Shown: in pieces, positions 8,405-16,464 of the stretch
Layout: each line of letters starts with the position of its first letter
How positions within the stretch are numbered: the stretch's first letter is position 1
Assembly: GCF_045287255.1 (NCBI RefSeq)
Contig: NZ_CP137142.1
Coordinates: 806,001-870,000 of the forward strand
Direction of reading: 5' to 3'
DNA: 64,000 bases
Source of the DNA: Henriciella sp045287255
Lineage (GTDB): Bacteria; Pseudomonadota; Alphaproteobacteria; Caulobacterales; Hyphomonadaceae
The notes under the pieces: model-generated
The model's input: only the letters and a program-made list of their open reading frames with translations
What the model was told of the DNA's origin: nothing
Databases searched by the model: none
Translations under genes and position numbers: made by a program

Positions 8405-8695
8405 CTAAATAAAAGCGGGGTAGATATAATAGTCGATAACGCGCTGCAGGAAGAAGATGCCAAGGATCAAGACAAGCGGTGCCAGATCAATGCCGCCTGT
8501 CTGAGGCAGGAAGTTCCGGATTGGCCGTAAATTCGGTTCAGTGATCTGATGCAAGGCCCGCCAGATGCTCGCAACCAGCTGATTGCTCGTGTTCAGGACA
8601 TTGAACGCAATCAACCATGACAGGATGGCTTGAATAATCAGAACCCAGATTCCGAGCTGGAGAATGATCATAACCAAATCAAGAACGGCGCGCAT
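8405..8695 (-). CDS. YggT family membrane protein
   Basis: 96 residues with two hydrophobic segments (MIILQLGIWVLIIQAILSWL and a C-terminal one). Between them are the family blocks TEPNLRPIRNFLPQTGGIDL and the ending VIDYYIYP. YggT proteins are small inner-membrane proteins linked to osmotic-shock tolerance and to positioning of cell-envelope structures; the mechanism is unresolved. It is the first gene of a leftward cluster with the DUF167 remnant, folD and the MidA-like gene. Confidence 0.9.
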   Translation of the reverse strand: MRAVLDLVMIILQLGIWVLIIQAILSWLIAFNVLNTSNQLVASIWRALHQITEPNLRPIRNFLPQTGGIDLAPLVLILGIFFLQRVIDYYIYPAFI

Positions 8696-8762
8696 CGACG
8701 AGCTCCAATAGTAACAACCTTTTCTTTGACCTAGGGTGGTTCATGCCCGCTCGCAAGCGGAA

Positions 8763-9578
8763 CTAACCGTCAGTATTGCGGAAACGGCGTGATTGTGCCG
8801 CGACCATTTTGCGTCCGATCGGCTCAGGTAGGATACGGGTCAGCGTTGCGAGGCCTTTATTCACTGCGCCAGGTACAATGACGGGCTGTCCACGCTCACA
8901 GGCATTGATCCCTGCTTCAACGACGGGTGCTGCCTCCATCCACATCCATTTTGGCATTTCGTTTGTGGCTTCGCGTGTCCCGTTCACATCGTGGAATTCA
9001 GACCATGTGAAGCCAGGGCAAAGTGCTGTGCAGTGAACGTCATGATGGCCGGCGGCTTTTGCTTCTGCTGCAATGCTTTCAGAGAATTTGATCAGGCCTG
9101 ATTTCACGCTGGCATAGAGCGTGTGACCGTTTGAGCCGGGTGTATAGCCGGCCAGAGACGCAACATTAATAATCCGGCCAAACCCACGCTCCGCCATACC
9201 GGAGAGCGCTTTATGCGTTAGCTCGATTGGCGCTGTATAGAGCACGCGGAGGAAATCGGCCTGGTCTTCCCATTTGGTGTTGAAGAAGGTCCCGGTCAGG
9301 CCATAGCCAGCATTATTGACAATGCCATCGACAACACGGCCTTCATCGGCAATCTCCGACAGGATTGTGTCCACGCTATCTGAGGCGGCGAGATCCTTTG
9401 CAATGACGATCGTGGAGATGCGGTTCTTCTCCTCAAGTTCCCGGGCGAGGGCCTCAAGGCGATCCGCCCGCCGCGCCGTGAGCGCAATATCCCAGCCTCG
9501 CGCAGCGTACTGACGGGCAAATTCAGCGCCGATACCAGCCGAAGCACCTGTAATCAGCATAAGTTTTCTGGCGGTCAT
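8763..9578 (-). CDS. Short-chain dehydrogenase/reductase (SDR family)
   Basis: 271 residues with a classical SDR layout: cofactor motif TGASAGIG near 10-17, NNAGYG near 92, the catalytic Ser in NVASLAGY and the YASVKSG (YxxxK) pair. The Arg residues after the first beta strand (TARRADRL) favour NADP(H). It matches the broad group of uncharacterised ketone or alcohol oxidoreductases, so the substrate is unknown. It lies 10 bases after the methyltransferase gene on the same strand, suggesting a two-gene transcript. Confidence 0.9.
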   Translation of the reverse strand: MTARKLMLITGASAGIGAEFARQYAARGWDIALTARRADRLEALARELEEKNRISTIVIAKDLAASDSVDTILSEIADEGRVVDGIVNNAGYGLTGTFFNTKWEDQADFLRVLYTAPIELTHKALSGMAERGFGRIINVASLAGYTPGSNGHTLYASVKSGLIKFSESIAAEAKAAGHHDVHCTALCPGFTWSEFHDVNGTREATNEMPKWMWMEAAPVVEAGINACERGQPVIVPGAVNKGLATLTRILPEPIGRKMVAAQSRRFRNTDG

Positions 9579-9588
9579 GGAGGCTCCT

Positions 9589-10677
9589 CTATCCGGCTTT
9601 GCGCCAGACGTTTACTTTGGTCAAAAAGGCAAGTTGTGTGCGTTCAAGCGTGAAGCCAGCAGCGGTCATAGCGGGTTCAAAATCCCAGCTTAGATAGCCC
9701 TTATAATAGGGTTCATGGAAGCCTTCCGGGAAGTATTCAAGGAAGCCGTCAACGCCCGGATTATCTCCAAATTGCAGGCTGTCGGCGACAATGAAGGCGC
9801 CTCCAGGGTTCAGGATCCGGGCGGCTTCGGCAATGACTTGCGGGCGCACACGCGGGGGCAATTCGTGGAAAAGATAGATTGAGATCAGGCTGTCAAAGCC
9901 CTCATCTTCAAATGGCATTGCTTCGGCTTGGGCTTCAACAATATCGACTTGAGGCCAGTGCCGGACAGCTTTTCGCGCTGCCTCGGCATAAGGCGGGGAC
10001 AGGTCGAGCCCGGTTAAGAGCAGACGCGGGAAAGTGTGTAGGATCTGCGCCATGAACCGGCCGGTTCCACAAGCAACATCCAATGTGTGATGTGTGCGCT
10101 GATCCTTGCTCTGAAGCTCTCGGGCAAGCTCTGCAAGGGCGGCCCGGCGCATCGCACTTGCGGATCCGGTAAACAAGGCTTCGACCTGATGATCATAGAT
10201 TTTAGCACTATCGTCCGACAGCCAGCCATCGGTCTGATAGTGGAAATTCTGTCTGTAATAGGCTGGGAACCGTTCTGGGTCAGCCGCTTCCGAGGTGCGC
10301 ACTTCAGTGCCATCGCGTTGAACGCGCCGACGGTCGACTTCAGAAACATCCGCCAGAAAAGCGCGGGCGCGTTTTACAGCTTTTGGAAAATCACGGGGGC
10401 GAAGCTCGCGGTGGACAGGGTCGCGATAAAGGCCCGCTTCGATATTGATGCGATCCTGCTTGAATAGGTCGAAATAAGCTTTCCGAAGCGCTTTCATGTC
10501 CGGCTTATGATCCGGTTTGAAAACCGGCTCGCCTGGGCGGTTGAAGCCAGCAGAGCGGCGCCGGGCAATGGCATATTGCCCGCCATACCAGGCCGACCGC
10601 AATCCTTGCGCCGCCGTATATCGTGCGCGTCCAGCCGTTTTGGCGATGTCCTTTAAAACGCCCATGCTGGTGAACAT
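9589..10677 (-). CDS. Class I SAM-dependent methyltransferase
   Basis: 362 residues. The C-terminal 200 residues are a Rossmann methyltransferase: LDVACGTGRFM is motif I and LTGLDLSPPYAEAARK motif II, followed by FDSLISIYLFHELP. The N-terminal 150 residues (WYGGQYAIARRR, RAFLADVSEVDRRRVQRDG) are an extra basic domain I cannot assign. The UbiE/Coq5-like core suggests methylation of a small or lipid molecule, but this is inference. Start is taken at 10677; an ATG at 10665 is also possible. Confidence 0.85.
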   Translation of the reverse strand: MFTSMGVLKDIAKTAGRARYTAAQGLRSAWYGGQYAIARRRSAGFNRPGEPVFKPDHKPDMKALRKAYFDLFKQDRINIEAGLYRDPVHRELRPRDFPKAVKRARAFLADVSEVDRRRVQRDGTEVRTSEAADPERFPAYYRQNFHYQTDGWLSDDSAKIYDHQVEALFTGSASAMRRAALAELARELQSKDQRTHHTLDVACGTGRFMAQILHTFPRLLLTGLDLSPPYAEAARKAVRHWPQVDIVEAQAEAMPFEDEGFDSLISIYLFHELPPRVRPQVIAEAARILNPGGAFIVADSLQFGDNPGVDGFLEYFPEGFHEPYYKGYLSWDFEPAMTAAGFTLERTQLAFLTKVNVWRKAG

Positions 10678-10800
10678 GGTCTTGAATCATGACTGCGTAA
10701 AGTGCGGTTACTTAACCCGGGCTTCAGGCCGCGTTCAGGTTGATCTTGCCAATGTTCAAGGCAGAGTGGGCAAAAGCCCTCCGTATAAGGAGATCATATC

Positions 10801-11526
10801 ATGATCCAGAAACTGTTTTCTTCCGGACTTTTGATGGGCGGGATGGCGCTCTGCCTGACACCTATGGCTACAGCACAATATGATTATGGCTATGGTCATA
10901 ATGACGGCTATTATCACCAGCCTGCGCCAACGCGTGTGAGTATACCCTGTCAGCGCGAGAAGAATGACAACCGCCTCGCTGGTGCTGTCGTCGGCGCGGT
11001 TGCCGGTGGCTTACTTGGCTCCGCCATTGGTGAGAACGCAGACGACGATCATGATCGCTATGGCTACCGAGGATACCGCGGTTACCGCGGATATAGAGGC
11101 TATCGTGGCCACCGCCGTTACCATCGTCACCATGACAGTGATGACGGCCAGATAGCTGGCGCTGTAATCGGTGCAGTCCTTGGCGGTGTTGTTGGCAGTG
11201 AGCTGGCCGCAAGCACAACCGATTGCCATGATAGCAGCGTTTCTGGTTATCGTTATGGCGATGTCCCACCGCCAACCCGTCGCCCGCATACGGTAACACG
11301 TGACTATGGCTACACTCATCCCGCGCCGCGGCCCGTATCAACGACAACGCGCACGGTTCGGGTTGAGGAAGAGCCTCTCTATGGCGGTCCGGCTTATGAG
11401 TCTGATTGTCAAACCGTACAGCGCGAAACCCGTTTGCCTGATGGCAGTGTGATCCGTGAACCCGTTAGCGTTTGCCGCGATGGCAGTGGCCGCTGGGAAC
11501 TCACTGACGACCAAGTGCGTTACTAG
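10801..11526 (+). CDS. Secreted glycine-zipper 2TM protein with Gly-Tyr-Arg repeats
   Basis: 241 residues with a strong ribosome site (AAGGAGATCATATC). A cleavable signal peptide ends near PMATA. Two glycine-zipper segments, GAVVGAVAGGLLGSAIG and GAVIGAVLGGVVGSELA, are typical of the 2TM domain found in outer-membrane lipoproteins and 17-kDa antigens. Between them lies a basic linker with five Tyr-Arg-Gly units (bases about 11062-11107) and a His/Arg-rich run. The C-terminal quarter carries a Cys pair (SDCQTVQRE and EPVSVCRDG) as in related envelope proteins. It is probably envelope-associated and inserts in or bridges membranes; no enzymatic role is expected. Confidence 0.8.
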   Translation: MIQKLFSSGLLMGGMALCLTPMATAQYDYGYGHNDGYYHQPAPTRVSIPCQREKNDNRLAGAVVGAVAGGLLGSAIGENADDDHDRYGYRGYRGYRGYRGYRGHRRYHRHHDSDDGQIAGAVIGAVLGGVVGSELAASTTDCHDSSVSGYRYGDVPPPTRRPHTVTRDYGYTHPAPRPVSTTTRTVRVEEEPLYGGPAYESDCQTVQRETRLPDGSVIREPVSVCRDGSGRWELTDDQVRY

Positions 11527-11549
11527 AGACTGCGGGTAAACGCTCAAAA

Positions 11550-11580
11550 CCCTCGTTGCTAAACAGCGACGGGGGCTTTT
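11550..11580. terminator. Bidirectional intrinsic terminator between the glycine-zipper gene and thyA
   Basis: CCCTCGTTGCT (11550-11560) pairs, with G-U wobbles, with AGCGACGGGGG (11565-11575) around an AAAC loop. It is followed by CTTTT on the plus strand and flanked by AAAAC, which reads GTTTT on the minus strand. The hairpin can therefore end both convergent transcripts. The thyA stop codon and its last codons form part of the stem. Confidence 0.7.
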
Positions 11581-12353
11581 ATGTGCGGGTGCGCCTGATA
11601 GCCCTCAATGGTGAAGTCTTCATATTCCCAGCCGAACAGATCTGTTTTGTCTGGGTTCAGTAGCATTTTCGGCAGGGGGTAGGGCTCCCGTGTGAGCTGA
11701 AGCTGGGCCTGCTCGAAATGGTTTGCATAAAGATGGGCATCGCCAAATGTGTGGACGAATTCGCCAGCCTCTAACCCCGTGGCGCGGGCCATCATCATAG
11801 TAAAAAGCGCATAAGAGGCGATGTTGAAGGGCACACCCAGAAACACATCAGCAGAGCGTTGATAAAGCTGGCAGTTCAGCCGCCCATTTATGACATTGAA
11901 CTGGAACAGACAGTGACAGGGCGGCAGCGCCATATCCGGGACATCGGCCGGGTTCCAGGCTGAGACCACCATTCGCCGCGAATTTGGATTCGTGCGGATT
12001 TCGTTCAGCACCCACTGAATCTGATCGATGACGCGACCATCCGGGGCGGCCCAACTGCGCCACTGTTTGCCATACACAGGACCGAGATCACCATTCTCAT
12101 CGGCCCACTCGTCCCAGATGCTGACCTTATTGTCTTTCAGGTAAGCGATATTCGTATCGCCCTTCAGGAACCAGAGCAGTTCGATGATGATGGAACGAAG
12201 ATGGAGTTTCTTCGTTGTTACCATTGGAAAACCAGCGGCGAGGTCAAACCGCATCTGTCGACCGAAAACCCCGCGTGTGCCTGTGCCAGTTCGATCACCA
12301 CGATCTGTCCCATTCTCAAGGATGTCGCGTAGAAGGTCATGATATTGCTGCAT
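11559..12353 (-). CDS. thyA: Thymidylate synthase
   Basis: 264 residues from ATG 12353, exactly the length of E. coli ThyA; an in-frame GTG at 12368 would add five residues. MQQYHDLL starts as in the family, RGDRTGTGT binds dUMP phosphate and LPPCHCLFQF holds the catalytic Cys. RSADVFLGVPFNIASYA and HLYANH complete the active site. The enzyme makes dTMP from dUMP using 5,10-methylene-THF, the product of FolD nearby. It is divergent from the TadG-like gene and shares a bidirectional terminator with its other neighbour. Confidence 0.97.
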   Translation of the reverse strand: MQQYHDLLRDILENGTDRGDRTGTGTRGVFGRQMRFDLAAGFPMVTTKKLHLRSIIIELLWFLKGDTNIAYLKDNKVSIWDEWADENGDLGPVYGKQWRSWAAPDGRVIDQIQWVLNEIRTNPNSRRMVVSAWNPADVPDMALPPCHCLFQFNVINGRLNCQLYQRSADVFLGVPFNIASYALFTMMMARATGLEAGEFVHTFGDAHLYANHFEQAQLQLTREPYPLPKMLLNPDKTDLFGWEYEDFTIEGYQAHPHIKAPVAV

Positions 12354-12522
12354 GGAGATACGAATCACCGACTCGCACGGGCTTGTCCAGCCTGATTACC
12401 CCTCTCAATCAGGGTTAATTGCAGGTTTCCGCATTAGGTTCAAAGTTACAAGCCTCTCTAAACCGACGTATACCAGATACGCGTATGCTCTCGCGCACGT
12501 GCCCAAGTTGCGGAGAGTGCAC

Positions 12523-14133
12523 ATGATAAAGAATCTAAGAGAGCGGGTCACAGGCAATCGGTTTGGAATGTCTGAAAGCGGGCAAGTTGCGGTTATTTTT
12601 GCGCTGTCCCTTATTCCTATTGTAGCGATTGCGGGTTTTGCGATCGATTTCCAGAACACCACAACCCGTAAGGTTCAGGTGCAGGCCGCGGTTGATACAG
12701 CTGTGATTGCCGGCGCGCGGGCGATGCAGGCCGGAAAGACGGAAGCTGAGATTCAAGCGGATATGGGATCGTACATCAATGCGATGATCGACACCAAGCA
12801 AAACGGCCTGACTTGTGGTTTGCCGATTATTTCGTTTCCCGAAGATACGAAAGACATTGAAGTCAATGTCCGCTGTTCGCAAGAGGCGATCGTTTCGCAG
12901 GTGGTGGGCAAAGATAAGATCGAGTTCGATGTGTCTGCTAGTTCAACATGGGGGATCGGGAAGCTCGATGTCGCATTCATGTTCGACGTCTCCGGCTCTA
13001 TGGGTTGGGATAACCGGATTGGGCATCTTAAAGATGCTGCTGAAGAAGCATTGGACACTTTGCTACCAGCAGGGGGTGGCCCGGGCACTGACGAAGTCCG
13101 TGTCGCGATGGTCTCTTACAATGACATGGTGAATGCAGGGGACTATTTTTCCGACGTTACAGGTTTGGCACCCACACGCACATATTATGCGATTGATAAT
13201 ATTACCGAGTGGGAAGATTACACGACTATCGAAAACAAGCGTGTGAAGGAAAGTCAGCGCGTGTGCAAACGGTGGAATCGGCGTGGCACAAGATGTAAAA
13301 AATATAGGTGGGAGGATGTCTGGGTCTGGAAAGATGTTGAAGTAACTGAGCAGCGCAGGGTTGATAGGCAAGTTGAAGTTGTATCAGACCCTATTACGTC
13401 GACCTGTGTTTGGGAACGCGAGGGACTGCATGCCTTCGATGGGACATCACCTTATGGAAGTTCAGTCTATAGAGGGGAGGATCCGCCTGAGCCGACGGAT
13501 AAGGTTTATGGCGCGAATGAGCCTATCTATAATGCTTCCGAAGATCCCGATAACAACCCGGAAGGCTATCTCTCAGCAGCTTATCTGCGTTTCATCGATA
13601 ATGGTGAAAATGAAGGCTATTGGGAAGACTTGCGTGGACTTGATAGCGGAACCACTTGCCGGAGCCACGAGCCCATCGGGTTAACCCGGAACCGTACCCA
13701 ATTGATCAATTATATCAAAGGCCTGACAACCGGTGGCGGGACCGCGGGGCATCAGGGGATTGCCTGGACATGGGCTCTAGTGGCCGAGGAGTGGCAGAAC
13801 ATCTTTACCGGCTCTGAAAAGCCGCTCGACTATGATGAGCCGGACTCTATCAAAGCCGTGATCCTGATGACAGATGGTGATTTCCTGCACCAGCATTTTG
13901 ACGAACAGGGCAACTCGCAACAGCAAGCACGGCAAGTTTGCGACGCGATGAAGAATAATGGCGGGGTTATCGTTTATACGGTGGCTTTCCAGGCCCCCGC
14001 TCAAGGGCAGGAGATCCTGAGGTATTGTGCCAGCGAGGAAGATTTTGCGTTTACACCCGACAACGGGGATGAGCTGACCCAAGCCTATCAGGCAATTGCA
14101 ACCTCGATTTCTGATCTGCGGATCAAGTTCTAA
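12523..14133 (+). CDS. TadG-like protein with TadE N-terminus and von Willebrand A domain
   Basis: 536 residues from ATG 12523, with GGAGAG eight bases upstream. Residues 17-60 (SGQVAVIFALSLIPIVAIAG) form the pilin-like TadE/TadG transmembrane start. A vWA domain follows with the metal-site motif DVSGSMG at 155-161 and VILMTDGD later. Inserted within it is a Lys/Arg/Trp-rich, Cys-containing stretch (about 239-276) that typical TadG proteins lack. TadG proteins act in tight-adherence pili or at the cell surface, but no other tad genes are in view, so this is a stand-alone member. An intrinsic terminator follows. Confidence 0.85.
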   Translation: MIKNLRERVTGNRFGMSESGQVAVIFALSLIPIVAIAGFAIDFQNTTTRKVQVQAAVDTAVIAGARAMQAGKTEAEIQADMGSYINAMIDTKQNGLTCGLPIISFPEDTKDIEVNVRCSQEAIVSQVVGKDKIEFDVSASSTWGIGKLDVAFMFDVSGSMGWDNRIGHLKDAAEEALDTLLPAGGGPGTDEVRVAMVSYNDMVNAGDYFSDVTGLAPTRTYYAIDNITEWEDYTTIENKRVKESQRVCKRWNRRGTRCKKYRWEDVWVWKDVEVTEQRRVDRQVEVVSDPITSTCVWEREGLHAFDGTSPYGSSVYRGEDPPEPTDKVYGANEPIYNASEDPDNNPEGYLSAAYLRFIDNGENEGYWEDLRGLDSGTTCRSHEPIGLTRNRTQLINYIKGLTTGGGTAGHQGIAWTWALVAEEWQNIFTGSEKPLDYDEPDSIKAVILMTDGDFLHQHFDEQGNSQQQARQVCDAMKNNGGVIVYTVAFQAPAQGQEILRYCASEEDFAFTPDNGDELTQAYQAIATSISDLRIKF

Positions 14134-14138
14134 AGCAA

Positions 14139-14170
14139 AAGGGGCCATTCTTCGGCCCCTTATTGTTTTG
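14139..14170 (+). terminator. Intrinsic terminator after the TadG-like gene
   Basis: AAGGGGCC and GGCCCCTT pair (14139-14146 with 14154-14161) around a seven-base loop and are followed by ATTGTTTT. The stem is perfect and G/C rich. It separates the vWA gene from the tmRNA gene. Confidence 0.9.
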
Positions 14171-14256
14171 GGGACGGGATGGCGATCAGGCGGGTCCCAG
14201 TTTATCCACAAGCGCGGTCCCTCTTTCACTTGGGGGCGAGCATTGCTATATAGAGA

Positions 14257-14577
14257 GTGTTCTTCGGAACTATGGTAATAAACGCGCGTGTAATAAGCGG
14301 TTCGGACCCGGGGGCGGTACCCGGCGTCTCCACCAGAACCTTCCGTCATTAGCGGAGTGTGGGGACGAAATAGGATCGACGGACGTGTAAAGACGATGCC
14401 TTTACCCGCTTGAGCTGCGTTAGAAGCTCAATCAACAATAGTTGCTAATGACAACTTTGCTGAAGGCGAACTGCTCGCAGCCTAGTCTGCGCTCGGTTTT
14501 CCGACTTTAACTCCTTAGGCTTCAGCGCTTAAGGCGGGGCCCGGAGGCGCCTGGCAACAGAAGCCTCCACTTTTCTT
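14257..14577 (+). ncRNA. ssrA: Circularly permuted two-piece tmRNA gene
   Basis: tmRNA rescues stalled ribosomes and tags the nascent chain for proteolysis. The acceptor piece comes first and ends CGTCTCC-A-CCA at 14325-14335. The coding piece starts GGGGACG at 14361. These two ends pair as a seven-base acceptor stem whose third pair is G-U, the alanine identity element. The coding piece then has GAAATAGGATCGACGG, as in known tmRNA 5' ends. It also holds a tag frame at 14444-14485 and a closing terminator stem (GGAGGC 14543-14548 with GCCTCC 14563-14568, then TTTTCTT). Processing should remove about 14336-14360. A TATATA box at 14247-14252 is a likely -10. The outer 5' boundary is approximate. 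Confidence 0.93.
14444..14485 (+). other. tmRNA proteolysis-tag reading frame
   Basis: The frame starts at the resume codon GCT and encodes ANDNFAEGELLAA before TAG. With the alanine carried by tmRNA itself the added tag is AANDNFAEGELLAA. It keeps the ANDNFAE start seen in Caulobacter-type tags and the small hydrophobic LLAA end recognised by ClpXP. Confidence 0.93.
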
Positions 14578-14731
14578 ACTCTCACAACGATGTTTGCCAG
14601 AATGATTGTTCGACCTGAAATTGTTCAGGGGAGTGCTGAAAGTTTAACTCGCCTGCCGGATGAAGGCCGTTGTATGAAGAGATGCGAGTCGATAGACATC
14701 GAGACAATCAAACAGGGAGCGCAGCAGGATC

Positions 14732-15220
14732 ATGACGGACTATATTGGCTATGAAGCGCTGACACAGGCTGCGATGCGCGGCGTTGTCCGGGAAGCTTTG
14801 CGCCAGGTTGCAAGTGAGTCTGTCCCACCCGGCGATCACCATTTCTACATCACCTTCCGCTCAAAAGCGCCAGGCGTTAAAATGGCTGACCATCTCGTCC
14901 AGCGATTCCCGGATGAGATGACCATCGTTGTCCAGCACCAGTTCTGGGATCTTGAAGTCCATGATGGGCATTTCGAGATTGTCTTGAAGTTTAATGGCGT
15001 GCCTCAGCATATATCGATCCCGTTTGCGGCCATGACCCGGTTTGTTGACCCCGCCGTCAACTTCGGTGTGAGTTTTGAGGGCATAGATGGCGCCGGGGAT
15101 GATGAGGTTGTTGACCCAGCCTTTGAGGACTCCAGCACCCAGACTTCCGAACCTGAAGCATCCGTAGAGGCTGATCCTGAATCGACGGTCGTTAATATTG
15201 ATGCGTTCCGCCGGAAATAG
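14732..15220 (+). CDS. sspB: SspB family ClpXP adaptor for ssrA-tagged proteins
   Basis: 162 residues. The first 115 match the alphaproteobacterial SspB fold: YEALTQAAMRGVVREAL, HHFYITFRSKAPGV, FPDEMTIVVQHQFWDLEV, then FNGVPQHISIPFAAMTRFVDP. SspB binds the tmRNA tag and tethers tagged proteins to ClpX. A long acidic linker (about 118-150) leads to the C-terminal tail VVNIDAFRRK, the expected ClpX-docking segment. The ribosome site is AGGA. It lies 150 bases after ssrA on the same strand, so an RNA and the adaptor for its product are linked here. Confidence 0.92.
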   Translation: MTDYIGYEALTQAAMRGVVREALRQVASESVPPGDHHFYITFRSKAPGVKMADHLVQRFPDEMTIVVQHQFWDLEVHDGHFEIVLKFNGVPQHISIPFAAMTRFVDPAVNFGVSFEGIDGAGDDEVVDPAFEDSSTQTSEPEASVEADPESTVVNIDAFRRK

Positions 15221-15225
15221 GTGGT

Positions 15226-15687
15226 ATGACTGAGTCTCAATCGGAAAAGCCTGCAGTATCTGACGCCGATATGCTGGCGCGCTTTCAGAACAGTAAGAAG
15301 CGCCCTCCATGTTCTGATACATTAGGCATGCGCCTGAGTGAGGTAACGCAGGCGGATAAGCGTATCCGCATGGACTTTGACGTTCCAAAAATGTTTGCCA
15401 ACCCAACCGGGGCCGTGCAGGGCGGATTTATTGCGGCGATGATGGATGAAGCGATGAGCACGTGTTGCATTATCGCCTCAAATGTAACCATGACAGCACC
15501 CACCCTTGAGATGAAAGCATCATATCTGCGTCGGTTGATGCCGGGACCGGCGCATGTCGAGGCCCGCATTCTCAAATGGGGGCGATCGGCCGCCTTCATG
15601 GAGGCTGAATGCTTTGATCATGAAGGCAAACTTGTGGCCAAGGCGACAGCGACGGCCATCCCAATGCCATTCAAGCGTTTGGGCTAA
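15226..15687 (+). CDS. PaaI-type hotdog-fold thioesterase (first copy)
   Basis: 153 residues starting five bases after sspB. The hotdog domain is visible as NPTGAVQGGFIAAMMDEAMS, LEMKASYLRRLMPG and AFMEAECFDHEGKLVAKATA. These are the signature pieces of PaaI-like acyl-CoA thioesterases, which hydrolyse CoA esters. The usual catalytic position in the helix is the Asp/Glu pair MMDEAMS. It may share the sspB transcript. A second related thioesterase lies 1.2 kb away with a membrane protein between them. Confidence 0.85.
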   Translation: MTESQSEKPAVSDADMLARFQNSKKRPPCSDTLGMRLSEVTQADKRIRMDFDVPKMFANPTGAVQGGFIAAMMDEAMSTCCIIASNVTMTAPTLEMKASYLRRLMPGPAHVEARILKWGRSAAFMEAECFDHEGKLVAKATATAIPMPFKRLG

Positions 15688-15759
15688 TCTAACCGAATTC
15701 AGGAAACCGATTTTAACGCTTCCATGCCATAGGATGGCCCGCACTTCAGCGAGGCGAGC

Positions 15760-16455
15760 ATGAGCGATTTTGACCGGGATGCATTGGTTGCAGCAGCAAC
15801 AGCGGAACAAGGCAATAGCGGTAACCTGATGTTTTGGGGGGCAGTCATCGCGCTACCCTTAATCGGCCTTGCGGTAGGTGCTTTTTTCATGACGAGTAGC
15901 CCGGCCCAGACTTCGCCGATTGATACTGCCTCTATAAAGGTCTCTGAAGATGAGGCGCTAACGCAGCAGGCCGCGGCTCAACCTGTCGCGAAAGTCGCCC
16001 AAGCATGGTCCGCTGACGCTGAAATGGCGCGTTATAATACAGTCCGCTTGTCCATGGGAGAATGTGGGAAGGTCATGGATTCAGAGTCGGCTTTTAAGGC
16101 GCAATATGATTTTGGAACACGCAACGCTGAACGTTTTGAGAAACTGCAAGCCATCCAAAGTGCAGAATGGAAAGCCGGGCGTTCGGATCGCCGCAAGAAA
16201 ATCCAGCGTGCGAATAATGAAATGGTGCTGAAGGCTGTGACCGGACAGCTGCAGCACGAGGTTATGAATGACGTCATGGAGTTTGAGCGTCAGATGGCGA
16301 TGGCTGAGGCATCGGCGGGTCAGCCGCGGGTGCGCAAGACCGACCCAGCTATTGTGGCCTTCCTTGGCGGTGAACCTGATCTGGCCAAATGCTCAAAGCT
16401 GCAAATTGAACTTCAGCGTGGTGAGCACGACATCGCATTTGCGCCGCGGGGGTGA
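15760..16455 (+). CDS. Hypothetical single-pass membrane protein between two thioesterases
   Basis: 231 residues with a ribosome site (GAGGCGAG). A cytoplasmic start of about 23 residues is followed by one hydrophobic segment (WGAVIALPLIGLAVGAFFM). A Ser/Ala/Gln-rich linker then precedes a helical, charged domain with two Cys residues (MGECGKVMD and LAKCSKLQ), which could be disulfide-linked in the periplasm. No family is recognised. Its place between two PaaI-like thioesterases on one strand suggests shared transcription, but no function follows from that. Confidence 0.7.
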   Translation: MSDFDRDALVAAATAEQGNSGNLMFWGAVIALPLIGLAVGAFFMTSSPAQTSPIDTASIKVSEDEALTQQAAAQPVAKVAQAWSADAEMARYNTVRLSMGECGKVMDSESAFKAQYDFGTRNAERFEKLQAIQSAEWKAGRSDRRKKIQRANNEMVLKAVTGQLQHEVMNDVMEFERQMAMAEASAGQPRVRKTDPAIVAFLGGEPDLAKCSKLQIELQRGEHDIAFAPRG

Positions 16456-16464
16456 TCGTCTTAG

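Noticed and set aside
10868..11347. Long antisense frame under the glycine-zipper gene
   Set aside because: Its His/Arg/Ser-rich product is the shadow of the repetitive Gly-Tyr-Arg coding sequence on the plus strand.
14224..14252. TTTCAC and TATATA spaced by 17 as a full ssrA promoter
   Set aside because: The -10 is acceptable but TTTCAC is a poor match to any -35 consensus, so only the -10 was kept in the ssrA entry.
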